Below are positions 1 to 10,900 of a DNA stretch of 64,000 nt, piece after piece. The DNA comes from Bradyrhizobium diazoefficiens (GTDB lineage: Bacteria > Pseudomonadota > Alphaproteobacteria > Rhizobiales > Xanthobacteraceae): positions 6,726,501 to 6,790,500 of the forward strand of contig NZ_CP067041.1 in NCBI RefSeq assembly GCF_016599855.1, in the 5' to 3' direction. A program made the translations under genes and the position numbers. Each line of letters begins with the position of its first letter. Positions within the stretch are counted from its first letter, which is position 1. Below the pieces are notes generated by a model. It made no database searches, was not told the origin of the DNA, and worked only from the letters and a program-made list of their open reading frames with translations.

Positions 1-365
1 CCGAGCCGGACCTGGCCGGCATCCTTCAGGCGCTGCAAGGCGGTCGAGGTCACGGCCGGCACGAAGTCGCGACGGATCAGCGAGCCGCAAGTCGAGGCCT
101 TGCCGGCGTCATAATACATATCCTTGTGCGCGAGCGGCACGCCATGCAGCGGACCGCGCACCTCGCCCTTGGCGAGCTCGGCGTCGGCCGCATCGGCCGC
201 CTTCAGCGCGGCTTCCGGCTCGATCGACATGAAGGCGTTGAGATGCGGCTGCCACTGCGCGATACGGTGCAGCAGCGCGCGCGTCACCTCATGCGCGGAC
301 ACTTGCTTCATCGCGATCGCACGCGCGACCTCGGTGAGCGTCATCAATGCAGGCTCGGGACTCAT
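1..365 (-). CDS. Amidase (amidase-signature family), N-terminal part only
   Basis: This is the first 121 residues of an amidase-signature hydrolase; the rest lies beyond the left edge. The visible part contains GVPLAHKDMYY, where the lysine matches the catalytic Lys of the Ser-cisSer-Lys triad; the two serines lie off the window. The ATG (363-365) overlaps the stop of the upstream small gene as ATGA, so the two are translationally coupled. Family members hydrolyse amides, and those preceded by an AtzG-like small protein resemble AtzE (1-carboxybiuret hydrolase). The substrate cannot be told from this fragment. Confidence 0.85.
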   Translation of the reverse strand, partial: MSPEPALMTLTEVARAIAMKQVSAHEVTRALLHRIAQWQPHLNAFMSIEPEAALKAADAADAELAKGEVRGPLHGVPLAHKDMYYDAGKASTCGSLIRRDFVPAVTSTALQRLKDAGQVRL

Positions 366-559
366 TTCGACACCTTCTGCGTCTGCGCAAGCGGATAGAG
401 CGCCGGTTCGAGATCGAACGGCAGCGTGCCGGCGATGGCCGCAAAGCCTTCGAAGGCAGGGCCGATGGAGTTGGAGATGCGCGCCGCGGTCTCATCGTCC
501 ACAGCGACGCCCGCGACTTGCGCGATCGGCTTGATTTCTTTGGGTGTCGGTCTCGTCAT
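362..559 (-). CDS. AtzG-like small protein (DUF4089 type), partner of the amidase
   Basis: A 65-residue protein beginning MTRPTPKEIKPIAQ, read to a TGA that overlaps the ATG of the amidase. Small helical proteins of this size placed directly before an amidase are typical of the AtzG/GatC-like family, where they bind and stabilise the AtzE-type amidase. The ATG at 559 was chosen over the in-frame upstream start at 583 because CGGCCAGGGAGGAAA lies just before it on the minus strand. Family assignment is by size, composition and neighbour rather than by a catalytic motif. Confidence 0.7.
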   Translation of the reverse strand: MTRPTPKEIKPIAQVAGVAVDDETAARISNSIGPAFEGFAAIAGTLPFDLEPALYPLAQTQKVSK

Positions 560-705
560 GCGTTTCCTCCCTGGCCGTCGCATGCAGCCTCGTGGCCTAT
601 TCTATCCAGCGCGGTGAGCTTTGGTGTCACATTTGCGCAGAGCGGCTCCGCAAACGCAGCAACGGCACACCCCGCGCGTGCCTCACACTTCGCAACGAGC
701 TCCCC

Positions 706-2592
706 TCATCCCGCCACCTCGATATGATCCGGCGGCAGCCCTGCCTGGTGCCGGGCGTGCATCGCGGTGAAGGCGGCTTCCATGCGACGGGTGAAGAGCG
801 CGGTGTCGAACAGCGGTTTCGTCAGGCGGTTGCCGGCGAGCCGCGCCCTGATCTCCGCGAGCCGTCCCCGGTCCGCCGCAAGCGCGATCGCAAGCCGCTC
901 ATACTCGTCGAGCGACGGCGCGATCAGCTCGGGCAGGCCGACCGCACGCAGCATGCTGGCGGCGACCCGGCCCGCGAACGTGGCGCCCGGACAGGTCAGC
1001 ACCGGCAAGCCGGCCCATAACGCGTCGGCCGCAGTGGTGTGGGCGTTGTAGGGCAGCGTGTCGAGAAACAGGTCGGCGGCGCGATGGCGCGCCAGATGCT
1101 CAGGCACCGGCAGGCGGTCGGCAAACACCAGCCGCGCGGGATCGATGCCGCGATGCGAGGCTTCCCGCCTGATATTGTCTGCGGCGTCGGCATTGTCGCG
1201 CAGCAGCCAGAGCACGCTGCCGTCCACCACTGCGAGCATCCGCATCCAGCGACCGAACAGCGCAGGCGTGATCTTGTGCGTGCTGTTGAAGCAGCAGAAC
1301 ACGAAGCTCTCCGGTGGCAGCCCCAATTCCGTCCGGCCGAAAATACGCGGCGCGATGGCGCGCTTGTCGTCGTTGACGAAGTAGCAGTCGGGCAGCGTCA
1401 CGACCTTTTCCGAATAGAAGCCGCGCTCGTCTTCCGGCACCACGACGCCATCTGCGATGACGTAGTCGATATAGGGCACGCCCATGGTGCCGGGAAAGCC
1501 GAGATATTGCGCCTGCACCGGCGCCGGGCGCTGCGCAAGAATGCCGGTTCGTGAATTCGTGGTGTAACCCATCAGATCGACGACGATGTCGATCTCGCGC
1601 GCGCGGATCAAAGCCGCGATCTCCTGCTCGCTCTTCGTTCTCGCATCGACGAAGGTCTCGAACGCCGACCTGATGCGTGTCCGGATTTCCGAGCCGTCGT
1701 CGGTGCCGAACGAGACCCCGATGATGTCGAAACGCGACCGGTCGTGATGCTCGATCAGACCTGCAAACAGGAACGCCATCGGATGCACGCGAAAATCGGC
1801 CGAGAGATAGGCGATGCGGATACGCTCGTGCGCGTAGCGCTCGCCGCGCCACAGCGGCGTTGCCGGTGGATGCAGGCGCTCCGCCCACAACCGCGCACAT
1901 TGCTGCTGATCGGCCGCATGGCCGGGGGCCGCGAGGAAGATGAACGGCTGGGTGCTGGCCTTCCCTGCCCTCACCGATGCCACGAGAGACGCGGCCTCGC
2001 GGTCGAGGTCTTTCCAGTCGGCAAGATGCAGCCTGGTGTCGAGACGATGGCCTTCGATGCCAAGCAGGTCGGGCTTGCGCTGCCAGGCGCTGTCGTAGGC
2101 CGCAAGCGCCTCACGGTAGCGCTTCTGCCGATAGAGGATGTTGCCGCAATTGCGATGGATCTCGGCGTCCGGTTGCAGGGCCAGGGCATGCCGGTAGCTC
2201 ACCAGGGCCTCGTCCGGCCGGCCCAGCGTGAGCTGCGCCCTGGCACGATTGAGATGGATCTCGCGATGACCGGCGTCGAGCGCGAGCGCGCGGTCGAAGC
2301 ATGGCAGCGCCGCCTCGGGCCGCTGCAGGTCGAGAAAGCCCTTGCCGAGATTGTTGTGCGCGGCCGGAACGCGATCATTGAGGCTGATCGCTTGCTGGAT
2401 CAGCCCGATGCCGGTCTCCGTCCGGCCCCGCTGCAGCGCCACCAGGCCCAGCATATGCAGGGAATCGAAATGCGCCGGCTGGCTTTCGAGCACGTCGCGA
2501 TAGACGCCCTCGGCGCCTTCGAGGTCGCCCTCGCGATGAAGCGCGAGGCCTTCGCGGAATTTCGCCTGCAGGCTGGCGGCCGTGCCGGTCAT
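706..2592 (-). CDS. TPR-repeat protein with GT41 (OGT/SPINDLY-like) glycosyltransferase domain
   Basis: This 628-residue cytoplasmic protein has tetratricopeptide repeats over about residues 8-200 (for example AAHNNLGKGFLDLQRPEAAL) and a GT41-type domain over about 255-610. Residues that match human O-GlcNAc transferase are visible: H270 in LSADFRVHP (OGT His498 position) and K440 in FNSTHKITP (OGT Lys842 position). The nucleotide-sugar motif AHTTAADALW is at 517-526 and is followed by GLPVLTCPG. The architecture is complete, so the enzyme should be active. It starts 12 bp after the cyclase stop and is probably co-transcribed with the cyclase and the giant adhesin. GT41 also contains HMW1C, which glycosylates a neighbouring adhesin, so the adhesin is a plausible acceptor (inference). 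The donor sugar is unknown. Confidence 0.88.
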   Translation of the reverse strand: MTGTAASLQAKFREGLALHREGDLEGAEGVYRDVLESQPAHFDSLHMLGLVALQRGRTETGIGLIQQAISLNDRVPAAHNNLGKGFLDLQRPEAALPCFDRALALDAGHREIHLNRARAQLTLGRPDEALVSYRHALALQPDAEIHRNCGNILYRQKRYREALAAYDSAWQRKPDLLGIEGHRLDTRLHLADWKDLDREAASLVASVRAGKASTQPFIFLAAPGHAADQQQCARLWAERLHPPATPLWRGERYAHERIRIAYLSADFRVHPMAFLFAGLIEHHDRSRFDIIGVSFGTDDGSEIRTRIRSAFETFVDARTKSEQEIAALIRAREIDIVVDLMGYTTNSRTGILAQRPAPVQAQYLGFPGTMGVPYIDYVIADGVVVPEDERGFYSEKVVTLPDCYFVNDDKRAIAPRIFGRTELGLPPESFVFCCFNSTHKITPALFGRWMRMLAVVDGSVLWLLRDNADAADNIRREASHRGIDPARLVFADRLPVPEHLARHRAADLFLDTLPYNAHTTAADALWAGLPVLTCPGATFAGRVAASMLRAVGLPELIAPSLDEYERLAIALAADRGRLAEIRARLAGNRLTKPLFDTALFTRRMEAAFTAMHARHQAGLPPDHIEVAG

Positions 2593-2604
2593 CGTCCCGG
2601 CCGG

Positions 2605-4836
2605 CTACTTGGTCAGCAGCGCATAGGCGCCGTTCCATTCCACCGGCGGCGGATCGATCAGGTAATCCTTGATCCGCGCCTCATAAAGCTTGAAGAGCTT
2701 TTCCAGCGTATCGGCATCATCGCTCCTGCGGCCGCGCTCGATGGCGTCCAGTGCGCCCTGCCAGTCGCGGTTGCGATAGCAGCCGAGCATCTCGATAGTA
2801 ATGTTGCGCAGGCGCTGGAACGCGCCCGAGTTCATCACGTCCTCGCGGCCAGCGATCGCATAGATCACCTCCGGCTCGCTCTTGCCCTTGACCATGATGA
2901 AGTCGAGCTCGAGGATCGCAAACCTGTCCTTGGCGGCGAGCGCAGTCCTTGAGCCGACGATGATGGGGAAGCCGTATTCCTTGGTCTGGCCTTCCAGGCG
3001 CGAGGCCAGATTCACGCTGTCGCCGAGCACCGAATAGTTTTTCTTCAGGTCCGAGCCCATGTTGCCGACCACGCCAATGCCGGTGTTGAGGCCGATGCCG
3101 ACATTGAGCGGGATGTAGACGTGGCCGCCGTCGGCCGCCTCCTGCTCGCGCTCCTTGTTGACGACGTCGATCTTCTCGAGCATCCGGATCGCGGCTTCGC
3201 AGGCGTTGACCTGGTGCTCGGCATCGTCGAGCGGCGCGTTCCAGAACGCCATGATGGCATCGCCCATGTACTTGTCGATGTAACCCTTCCGCTCGATGAT
3301 CACGTCGGTGAGCGGGGTCAGAAAGCGGTTCATCAGCGCGATCAGCCCCTGCGGATCGTGCTTGTAACTCTCCGAGATCGTGGTGAAGCCGCGCACGTCG
3401 GAGAACATGATCGTCATCTCGCGCTCCTCGCCGCCGAGCACCAGCTTCTCCGGTGACTGCGCGAGCTGCTCGACCAGCACCGGCGACATGTATTGCGCGA
3501 ACATGCCGCGGATCTGCACGCGCTGCCGCTGCTCGCGCACGAAGCTGGCGAAGATCAGCGTCAGGTAAATCGCCGTGGTCGACAGCAGCGGATAGGTGAA
3601 GTCGATCAGGTAGCGGTACTTCGCGTAGAAGAACCAGGACACGCCGACCAGGATCGCGGCGAACATCGCCCCCGCGAGCACGAGGCGGACGGGACCGAGA
3701 TTCGGCGTGAAGATGATGACGAGCAGGCCGATGATCAGCGCCGCCAGCAGCTCGACGCCGAGCGCGTAGTTCGGTTGCGAGATCACCGCGCCGCTCAGCA
3801 CGCTCTCCAGCACCTGGGCGTGAATCTCGACACCGGACATGGCCCGCGACACGGGCGTGGTCTTGATGTCGTTCAGGCCGACCGCGGAGGTACCGATCAG
3901 CACCAGCTTGCCGGCGATCTTGCTCGGCGACACGGTGTTGTCGAGCACGTCGGCCGCCGAGACGTAGATCGAGGGATCTTGCCGCGCATAATGCACCCAA
4001 AGCTGACCGTTTTCGTCGGTCGGGATCTCGACGCCCTTGATGCGGATGGCGCGGATGCCGGTCTTGTCGGTGCGCACCAGCAGCGTCGGCGTCCCAGTGA
4101 CCACCCGCAGGATCTCGAGGCTGAGCGAAGGCATGATGTTGCTCTGGGCGCGCATGATCATCGGCACGCGGCGGATCAGGCCGTCACGCTCGGTCGGGAT
4201 GGAGAACAGGCCGCGGCCGGCCGCGACCTTCTCGATGACGGGCACGTTGCGCAAGAGACCCGGGAATTCGAACAGGAAGCGCTCGGCCTCCGCTTCACCG
4301 ACCGTCGCCACACCGGTGAAGGGAAGCGTCTTGTCGACCTCGTCGGTGACCGCCGATTGCCCGGTCTCGCCCAGCACCACGCGCGAACGCTTGATCGCCT
4401 CGGCGAGGATCTGGTCGTTGCTTGGCAGCTCACGCAGCCTGGCACGGGTGGCGTCGTCGAGATAGCGCATCTGGCTCGCGACCAGATCCGGATTGAGCCG
4501 GTCGGCTTCCGAAAACACCACGTCGAAGCCGATCGCCACCGCGCCGTTGCTGGTGAGGTTCTGGATCATGTCCGCGATCCGCGTCCGCGGCCACGGCCAC
4601 TGGCCGAGCTTGGCGAGGCTCTTGTCATCGATGTCGACGATGGTGACCGGCCGCGCCGCCTTGTGGCGCGGATCGATCAGCTGGAACATGTCAAAAGTGC
4701 GCAGCCGCAATTCCTCGATCGGCGGCGGATCCCACAGGCGCAGGCCGGCGAACACGACCAGCAGCACGAGGCACATCGCCCGCGCAAAGCCGAGCTTGCG
4801 CGCAAACCACCGCCGCAGGATCTTGAGACGCTTCAT
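2605..4836 (-). CDS. CHASE2-domain adenylate/guanylate cyclase
   Basis: A 743-residue inner-membrane class III nucleotide cyclase. It has an N-terminal membrane helix at about 17-35, a periplasmic CHASE2 sensor domain at about 45-350, and three predicted helices between about 355 and 435. The catalytic domain at about 470-660 has the metal-binding aspartates in FSDVRGFT and GDAIMAFW. The C-terminal 80 residues look TPR-like. It should make cAMP (or cGMP) in response to an unknown periplasmic signal. CHASE2 cyclases are often found beside FecR-domain proteins, and here the FecR-headed adhesin is 140 bp upstream on the same strand. No terminator is visible in that gap, which suggests one transcript. 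Confidence 0.92.
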   Translation of the reverse strand: MKRLKILRRWFARKLGFARAMCLVLLVVFAGLRLWDPPPIEELRLRTFDMFQLIDPRHKAARPVTIVDIDDKSLAKLGQWPWPRTRIADMIQNLTSNGAVAIGFDVVFSEADRLNPDLVASQMRYLDDATRARLRELPSNDQILAEAIKRSRVVLGETGQSAVTDEVDKTLPFTGVATVGEAEAERFLFEFPGLLRNVPVIEKVAAGRGLFSIPTERDGLIRRVPMIMRAQSNIMPSLSLEILRVVTGTPTLLVRTDKTGIRAIRIKGVEIPTDENGQLWVHYARQDPSIYVSAADVLDNTVSPSKIAGKLVLIGTSAVGLNDIKTTPVSRAMSGVEIHAQVLESVLSGAVISQPNYALGVELLAALIIGLLVIIFTPNLGPVRLVLAGAMFAAILVGVSWFFYAKYRYLIDFTYPLLSTTAIYLTLIFASFVREQRQRVQIRGMFAQYMSPVLVEQLAQSPEKLVLGGEEREMTIMFSDVRGFTTISESYKHDPQGLIALMNRFLTPLTDVIIERKGYIDKYMGDAIMAFWNAPLDDAEHQVNACEAAIRMLEKIDVVNKEREQEAADGGHVYIPLNVGIGLNTGIGVVGNMGSDLKKNYSVLGDSVNLASRLEGQTKEYGFPIIVGSRTALAAKDRFAILELDFIMVKGKSEPEVIYAIAGREDVMNSGAFQRLRNITIEMLGCYRNRDWQGALDAIERGRRSDDADTLEKLFKLYEARIKDYLIDPPPVEWNGAYALLTK

Positions 4837-4976
4837 TTGGATCGGACTTTTTGCCTTGGATCACGCGTGCTGGCCCGATCTTGGATCGAAGCCGAGCAAA
4901 TGGCCATGCCCCGTTTCCCGAAAGGTGCAGGTTTTTTTGCCGCGGATCTGCGCGCCCGGATCGCCCGGCACCCGGT

Positions 4977-7900
4977 CTAGATGATGCCGCCACCAGAATG
5001 GTTCGTGACGATGAAGTCGCTGGCGTGAAGGTTGCCGATAACGACGTTCTTCAACAGGATCGACTCGTGATTGTCCAGCGTGACAAGCGCATCGACGCTC
5101 TGCTGGGTGATGATGATGTCGCTGAACGAATTGATGTTGTCGAACTGCCGCAGGTCGATCTTGTCGAGCGTGGTATCGAAGTCGAGGATGGTGTGCTGTA
5201 CGGAGTCCGAGGAGGACCCCGGCGTGAACACGAACTGGTCCTGCCCGCCATTGCCGTCCAGCGTATCGCTGGATTCGGAGGCGAACATGACGTCCTTGCC
5301 GGTGGTGCCGGTGAGGAACACCGGACCCGAGCCGCCCTCGTTGAAGATGAAATTGACGGTGTCGCTCGCGCCAAAACTGTCAGTGACCGTGAAGGCGATC
5401 TTGTCGTTGGTCGGCGGCGAGTTGCCGGGATCATAGGTGACGCCGCTGTCGAGATCGTCGTTGAGCTGATCCAGCGAGAGGTCGCCGAGGTAGGATGGCG
5501 TCACGCCGGTGCCGTCGCCGTGGCCGGCCGTCACCGCGCTTACCGTGTAGGCTTCCGACGATGAGCCCGCGACCGACAGGTCCGTCAGCGTGTCGGTGTT
5601 AGTGGCCTCGTCGTGCACATGGGTGAAATGCGTGGTGTCGATCACCGGCGACTGATGGCTCCAGACGATGTCAGTGCCGCCGTTGCCGTCATCAGCCGTC
5701 GTGAAGCCGGTCGCGTCGTAGCCGCCGGTGACGGTGAAGTAGTCGCCGTCGCCGGATCCGTAATGGACCTTGAGCCCGCCCTCGCTGCTCTCGAACGAGA
5801 CCTTGTCCGGGCTGACGGCGAGATCGATGGTGTCGCCATAGCCGAACCCGGTCACCGTTCCCGTGAAGTGCGCGGCGTAGTCCACGCGCAGCGTGCCGGC
5901 GCCGGAGCCGACGAACTGGACGGCGATGGCAGAATCGGCGCCGACCTCGAGCGTGCCGGCCAGGATCTCGACGGTACCTGAACCGCTGATGCCGAACTTG
6001 ACCTCCGTCAGGCCGGATTCGACGACCATCGTGCCGTCATTGTCGATCCAGCCGAAGTCGTTCACGGCGCCGTCCAGCACCAGCTTGCCGTAGGTCTCGA
6101 CGACGAGTGCGCCGCTGATCGAGATGGGGCTGTCGGAACCGTTGAAGGTCGTCGGGCCATCGACTTCGAAATTGGAACTGTCGTTGCTGTAGAGCTCGGT
6201 GCCGTTGAGGATCGTCTGCTGGAAATGAACGATGGAGTCATCGCCCGTGGAAAGGATCGCGCCGCCGTTGACAGTGTTGTAGCCGAACTCGATCTGCGCG
6301 CCGTTTTCGGCCATGATGACGCCGTCGTCACCACCGTCGATGACGCTACCGGTCAGGTTGGCGAAATCGAGCATGGCATATGATCCGTCGGCCACGATGG
6401 TGCCCACGTTGGTGACGTGACCGAAGGCCTCCAGGGTGCCGTCCACAACGTGGATCGTGGACGCGTTGGTCAATTGCCCATTGACGAGCAGATAGCTGTC
6501 GACGCCGCCAGCATCGGCATTGTACCCGGTGCCGGCGATATCGAGCTCCGTGGTGAAGCTCAGCGACAGGCCGCCAATGATGTAGCCGTTGTCGTCCAGG
6601 GCCAGCTGGACCGTGCCATTAGCGTCGAGGACGGCGGTTTCGGATGCGGTTGGGATATGCCCGAGGCTCCAATTGCCGTTGGTGTTCCAGCTTTGGTCAG
6701 CGGCGGCGCCGGTCCAGATGTTGATGTAGCCGGGGCTCGACACATCGATCGAACCCGCGGAGTAGGTCGGGGTCCGCGCCGGCCCGTCGACGCCGCTGAT
6801 CAGGACGTCGATCTCGCCGGGAGCGAAGCTCGTCAGGTTGAGATTGGCGAGATCGGCTTCGATCTGAGACTGGTCGCCAGTGATGGTAACGGTCTGGTCG
6901 TCGGCGAAGGTCTCCGAGCTGCCGGGCGCCGGGAACTGCGAGGACCAGAGCACGCCGGCGCTGACATGCACCGTCACCGACAGCGTCGACGGGTCGAAAC
7001 CTTCCGTCACGCCCCAATCATGCACCTGGAGTGAACCGAGCGACACCGGCGTGCCGACCGTGGTGTGCGACGCAATTTCGCCGGTGAAGGTCAGGTCGGT
7101 GAGATTGAAGGTGATATCGTCGATGGTGAGATTGCCGTCCCCATCCTTGAGCTCGTAATAGAAGGTTTCGGTCAGCGGCGTTGAATTGTGCTCGTTGCCC
7201 TCGATCGCCGCGATCAGCGAGGCCGCGTCCGGATAGGAGGGCACGCCGACCTGCAGCGTATCGATTCCGTCCGCGCCGACGGTGAAATTGAAGTAGGTGC
7301 CCGTGACCTTGCCGGACATATCCAGCGTCACCGGCGTGAAGTTGACGCCGTCGGTGCTGACGCCGATCACGGTCCGGTCGACCGTGCCGGGCAGCGTGCC
7401 GCTGATCGAGTCCAAACCCGACGAGACTTGCGCGTCGGCGGTGAAGTCCTGCACGACCGGCGGCGGTTCGGGAGCGGCAGCCTGCACTATTCCGGCCGAG
7501 GCGGTGCCGGTCTCGAAATTGCCGTGCGTATCGGTGAACTGCACGTCGACCTTGAGCGACTTGCCGTCATCGGATTCGCCCGGCGTGTAGCTGTTGCCGC
7601 CGCCCTGCTGCACGATGCTCCAGCTCGACGTGTTCACATCGTAGGTCTGGAAAATATAGGTGATTCCGCTGCCGCTCGGCGCATCGTCGTCGGTTACCGT
7701 AGCGTACACGGTCATGCCGTCGACGGCATTGTTGCCGTCGAGACCCGTCAGTTCGACATGTGCGCTCTCGTTCGGGTCCTCCTGCACCGTGCCGGCCGGG
7801 GCGACGAGGCGCTGCAACTGGCCCTGCAAGTCGGTGTAGAAGGCCTCCACCTGGACCTGCTCGCCTTCGATAGCCTCCGTCGGCGTGTAGCTGTTGCCGC

Positions 7901-10900
7901 TGCCGTGCTGAAGCATGACCCAGCCGGAGTGGTCCGCCTCGTAAACCTCGAAACTGTAGATGATGCCGCTGCCGGACGGGGCATCGGGACCATCGATCTG
8001 CGCGAACAGCGTTTGGTTCTCGACCGCATTGCCGCTGAAGTCGACGCCGGTCAGGTGGACATGGATTGGCGCGTTCGGGTCCTGCTGCACCGTGCCGGCC
8101 GAGACGATGATGTCCTCCGCCTGGCCATTCGTAGCGGTATAGGTGACCTCGACCCGGATCTGGTCACCTTCGATCGCCTCCGTCGGCGTGTAGCTGCTGC
8201 TGTGGCCCGACTGAACCGAGACCCAGCCGGAGTGGTCGGCGTCGAAGACCTCGAAATTGTAAGTGATGCCGCTGCCGGTCGGGGCATTAAGATCATTGAC
8301 CTCCGCGGTCAGCGCCCTGCTCTCGATGGCGTTGCCGCTGTCGTCGAGGCCAACAAGCGTGACGGTGGGCACGTAGGCCGGAGCCGTCACCTCCGTGCCG
8401 ATGGAGGCGGCCTCGTCCGATACCGGCGTCGTGCCGCCGTGATCGATGCCGGCGGCGGTGATGTCGATCGACACCGGCGTCGCCGCCGTGACCGCACCCG
8501 CATAGGTGTTATCGAGCGCATGAACGTCGAGCATGCCCGGCGTGCCGCTGAAGCCGTCCGCCGGCACGAAGCGGATCAGCGTATCGGTGCTCAGCACCAG
8601 CGCGCTGGCGTCGCCGACGCCCGAGATGTCGACCCACGCGTCGGAACCGGCGACCTCGTATTGCCAGACACCCTGGTCCGAGGTGGCGTTGTCGGCCGTG
8701 ACCGCCACGGCGGTCAGGCTTGCGCCGTTGTCGGCGTCGTGGAACTTGCCCGCGAAGAGATCGCTGACGGCGGTCCCGCTCGGATTGCTGTCGTCGCCGC
8801 TGATGGCTGTCAGTGTTGCCGCGTCCAAGGCCGGTGCGTCGTTGGCGCCGGTGACGTTGACTGTCAGCGTCGCGGTGCCGAAGGCGCCGTGCACGTCCGT
8901 GGTCTGCACCGTGAACGTATCGGTGTAGGAGCCGGCGGGCAGCGCGTTGATCTTGTCGGGATGGGCAACGTAGGTGTAGCTGCCGTCGGACGCGATGCTC
9001 AGCGAGCCGTACTGACCCTCAACCGGCGTTGCCGACGCCTGGCTGTTCGCATCCAGCACGGTGTAGGTCAGCGTCGCCGTCTCGCCGGTGTCGGCATCGG
9101 CCCCGGCCAGCGTCCCGGTGAGATCGGAGAAGGTGTCGGACGCGCCCGTATCCGTCAGCGTGCCGGCGTTGACATCGGCCAGCGTCGGCTTGTCGTTGGC
9201 GCCGGTGATGTCGACCGTCAGTGTCGCGGTGCCGAAGGCGCCATGCACGTCCGTGGTCTGCACCGTGAACGTATCGCTGTAGGAGCCGGCGGGCAGCGCG
9301 TTGATCTTGTCGGGATGGGCAACGTAGGTGTAGCTGCCGTCGGACGCGACCTGCAGCGAGCCGTACTGACCCTCAACCGGCGTCGACGACGCCTGGCTGT
9401 TCGCATCCAGCACGGCGTAGGTCAGCGTCGCCGTCTCGCCGGTGTCGGCGTCGGCCCCGGCCAGCGTCCCGGTGAGATCGGAGAAGGTGTCGGACGCGCC
9501 CGTATCCGTGAGCGTGCCGGCGCTGACATCAGCCAGCGTCGGCTTGTCGTTGGCGCCGGTGATCCAGACGGTGACCTCGGCCGTGTCAGTGCCACCCTGA
9601 TGGTCATCGAGCGTGATGGTGGAGACCACCTTCACCTTCTGATCTTCGCCGAGGAAATCCAGCTTGCTGTCGGCGATCGAATAGGTCCAGCCGATCGCGC
9701 CGTTGTTCTTGTTGCCAGAGGCCTGGAGCGTCAGCGCCTGGTCGAGCGCGGCGGTCTCGTCGGCCGTCAACGTCAGATGCATGGTCTGGTCGGCGGCAAG
9801 CCAGGTCACGGTCTGGCCCGTGATCGTCGCGGTCGGCCGGTCGGTCAGATCGACGTCGGTGAAATGGATCGTGCCGCTGCCGCCCGACGTCGGGTCGAGC
9901 GCGGTGGAATTGGTCGTGTTGGCAAGCTCGGAGAAGCTCACGCTCGGCGCCGCCTCCGCCGCGGTGAAGGCGGGCGCATCGTCGTTGGCCTTGAGGGTGA
10001 TCAGCGTGCCGCCATTGCCGTCACTGCTGCCGGCGAAATGCGCGTTGCTGTAATCATGGCCGGTGAGCTTCACCGTGATGGTATCGCCGTGGGTATCGCT
10101 GACCAGGAGATTGCCGGTCGTGGCGTCGTAGGTCGCGGACGTTCCGACATCGTACTTGATCGCGAACAAATCCAGCTTGTCGGTCGCGGCGAGGCCTGCG
10201 ACCGACCCGCCGAAGCTCGACGTGTCGATCCGGAGCTCGGCGCCGCTGCCCGAGAAGGTGATCGTCTGCGACACCGTAGCATTGACGTCGAGCGTTGCAT
10301 TTTGATCGATCGTGACCGAGCCGGAGCCGGACAGCGATCCGACCAGCTTCAGTGTGCCGTCGTTGACCTCGATGGTTCCGGTGTTGTTGATGATGCCGGA
10401 GATCGACGTCGTGCCCCAGCTGTCGATGTCGTTGCTATTTTCAACGCTCAGCCCTGCTCCGGAAATCGAGGCCCCGTGCAGATCGATTGCACCGTGGTTG
10501 ACGATCGACGACGCATCGCCGAAGACGCCGCTGCCCGCGACGGTCCATGTGCCGCCGCCATCGTTGTTGAACGTGGCACTGGCGACCGAGATGTCGCCAT
10601 TGATGTGACCGGTGTTGTTGATCGTGATGGCACCGCCAGTTTCCACGATCGCATAGGTTGTCGAACTCACGAGGTCGGCATCTGGTCCGATAGTGCCGGA
10701 ATTGATGATCGTTGCCGTGCCGTTCTCCTGGATGGAGATCGCCGCGACGCCATTGGCGCCGACCACCGAGCCAGTGTTGGTGTTGGTGATGTGCGTCGAG
10801 CCGGCCGCTCCCGCATCGTCCTGTTCGACGTGGATGCCGAACGAGGTATTACCGGTGATGTGTCCGTTGTTGGTGATAGTGACGGCACCGTTCCCGTGAG

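Noticed and set aside
8448..8459. An exact TAAG motif in the adhesin (residues 2470-2473)
   Set aside because: It matches the LapG site but lies in the middle of the secreted part, outside reach of a periplasmic protease that acts on the retained N-terminus. Chance occurrence in a Thr/Ala/Gly-rich protein is likely.
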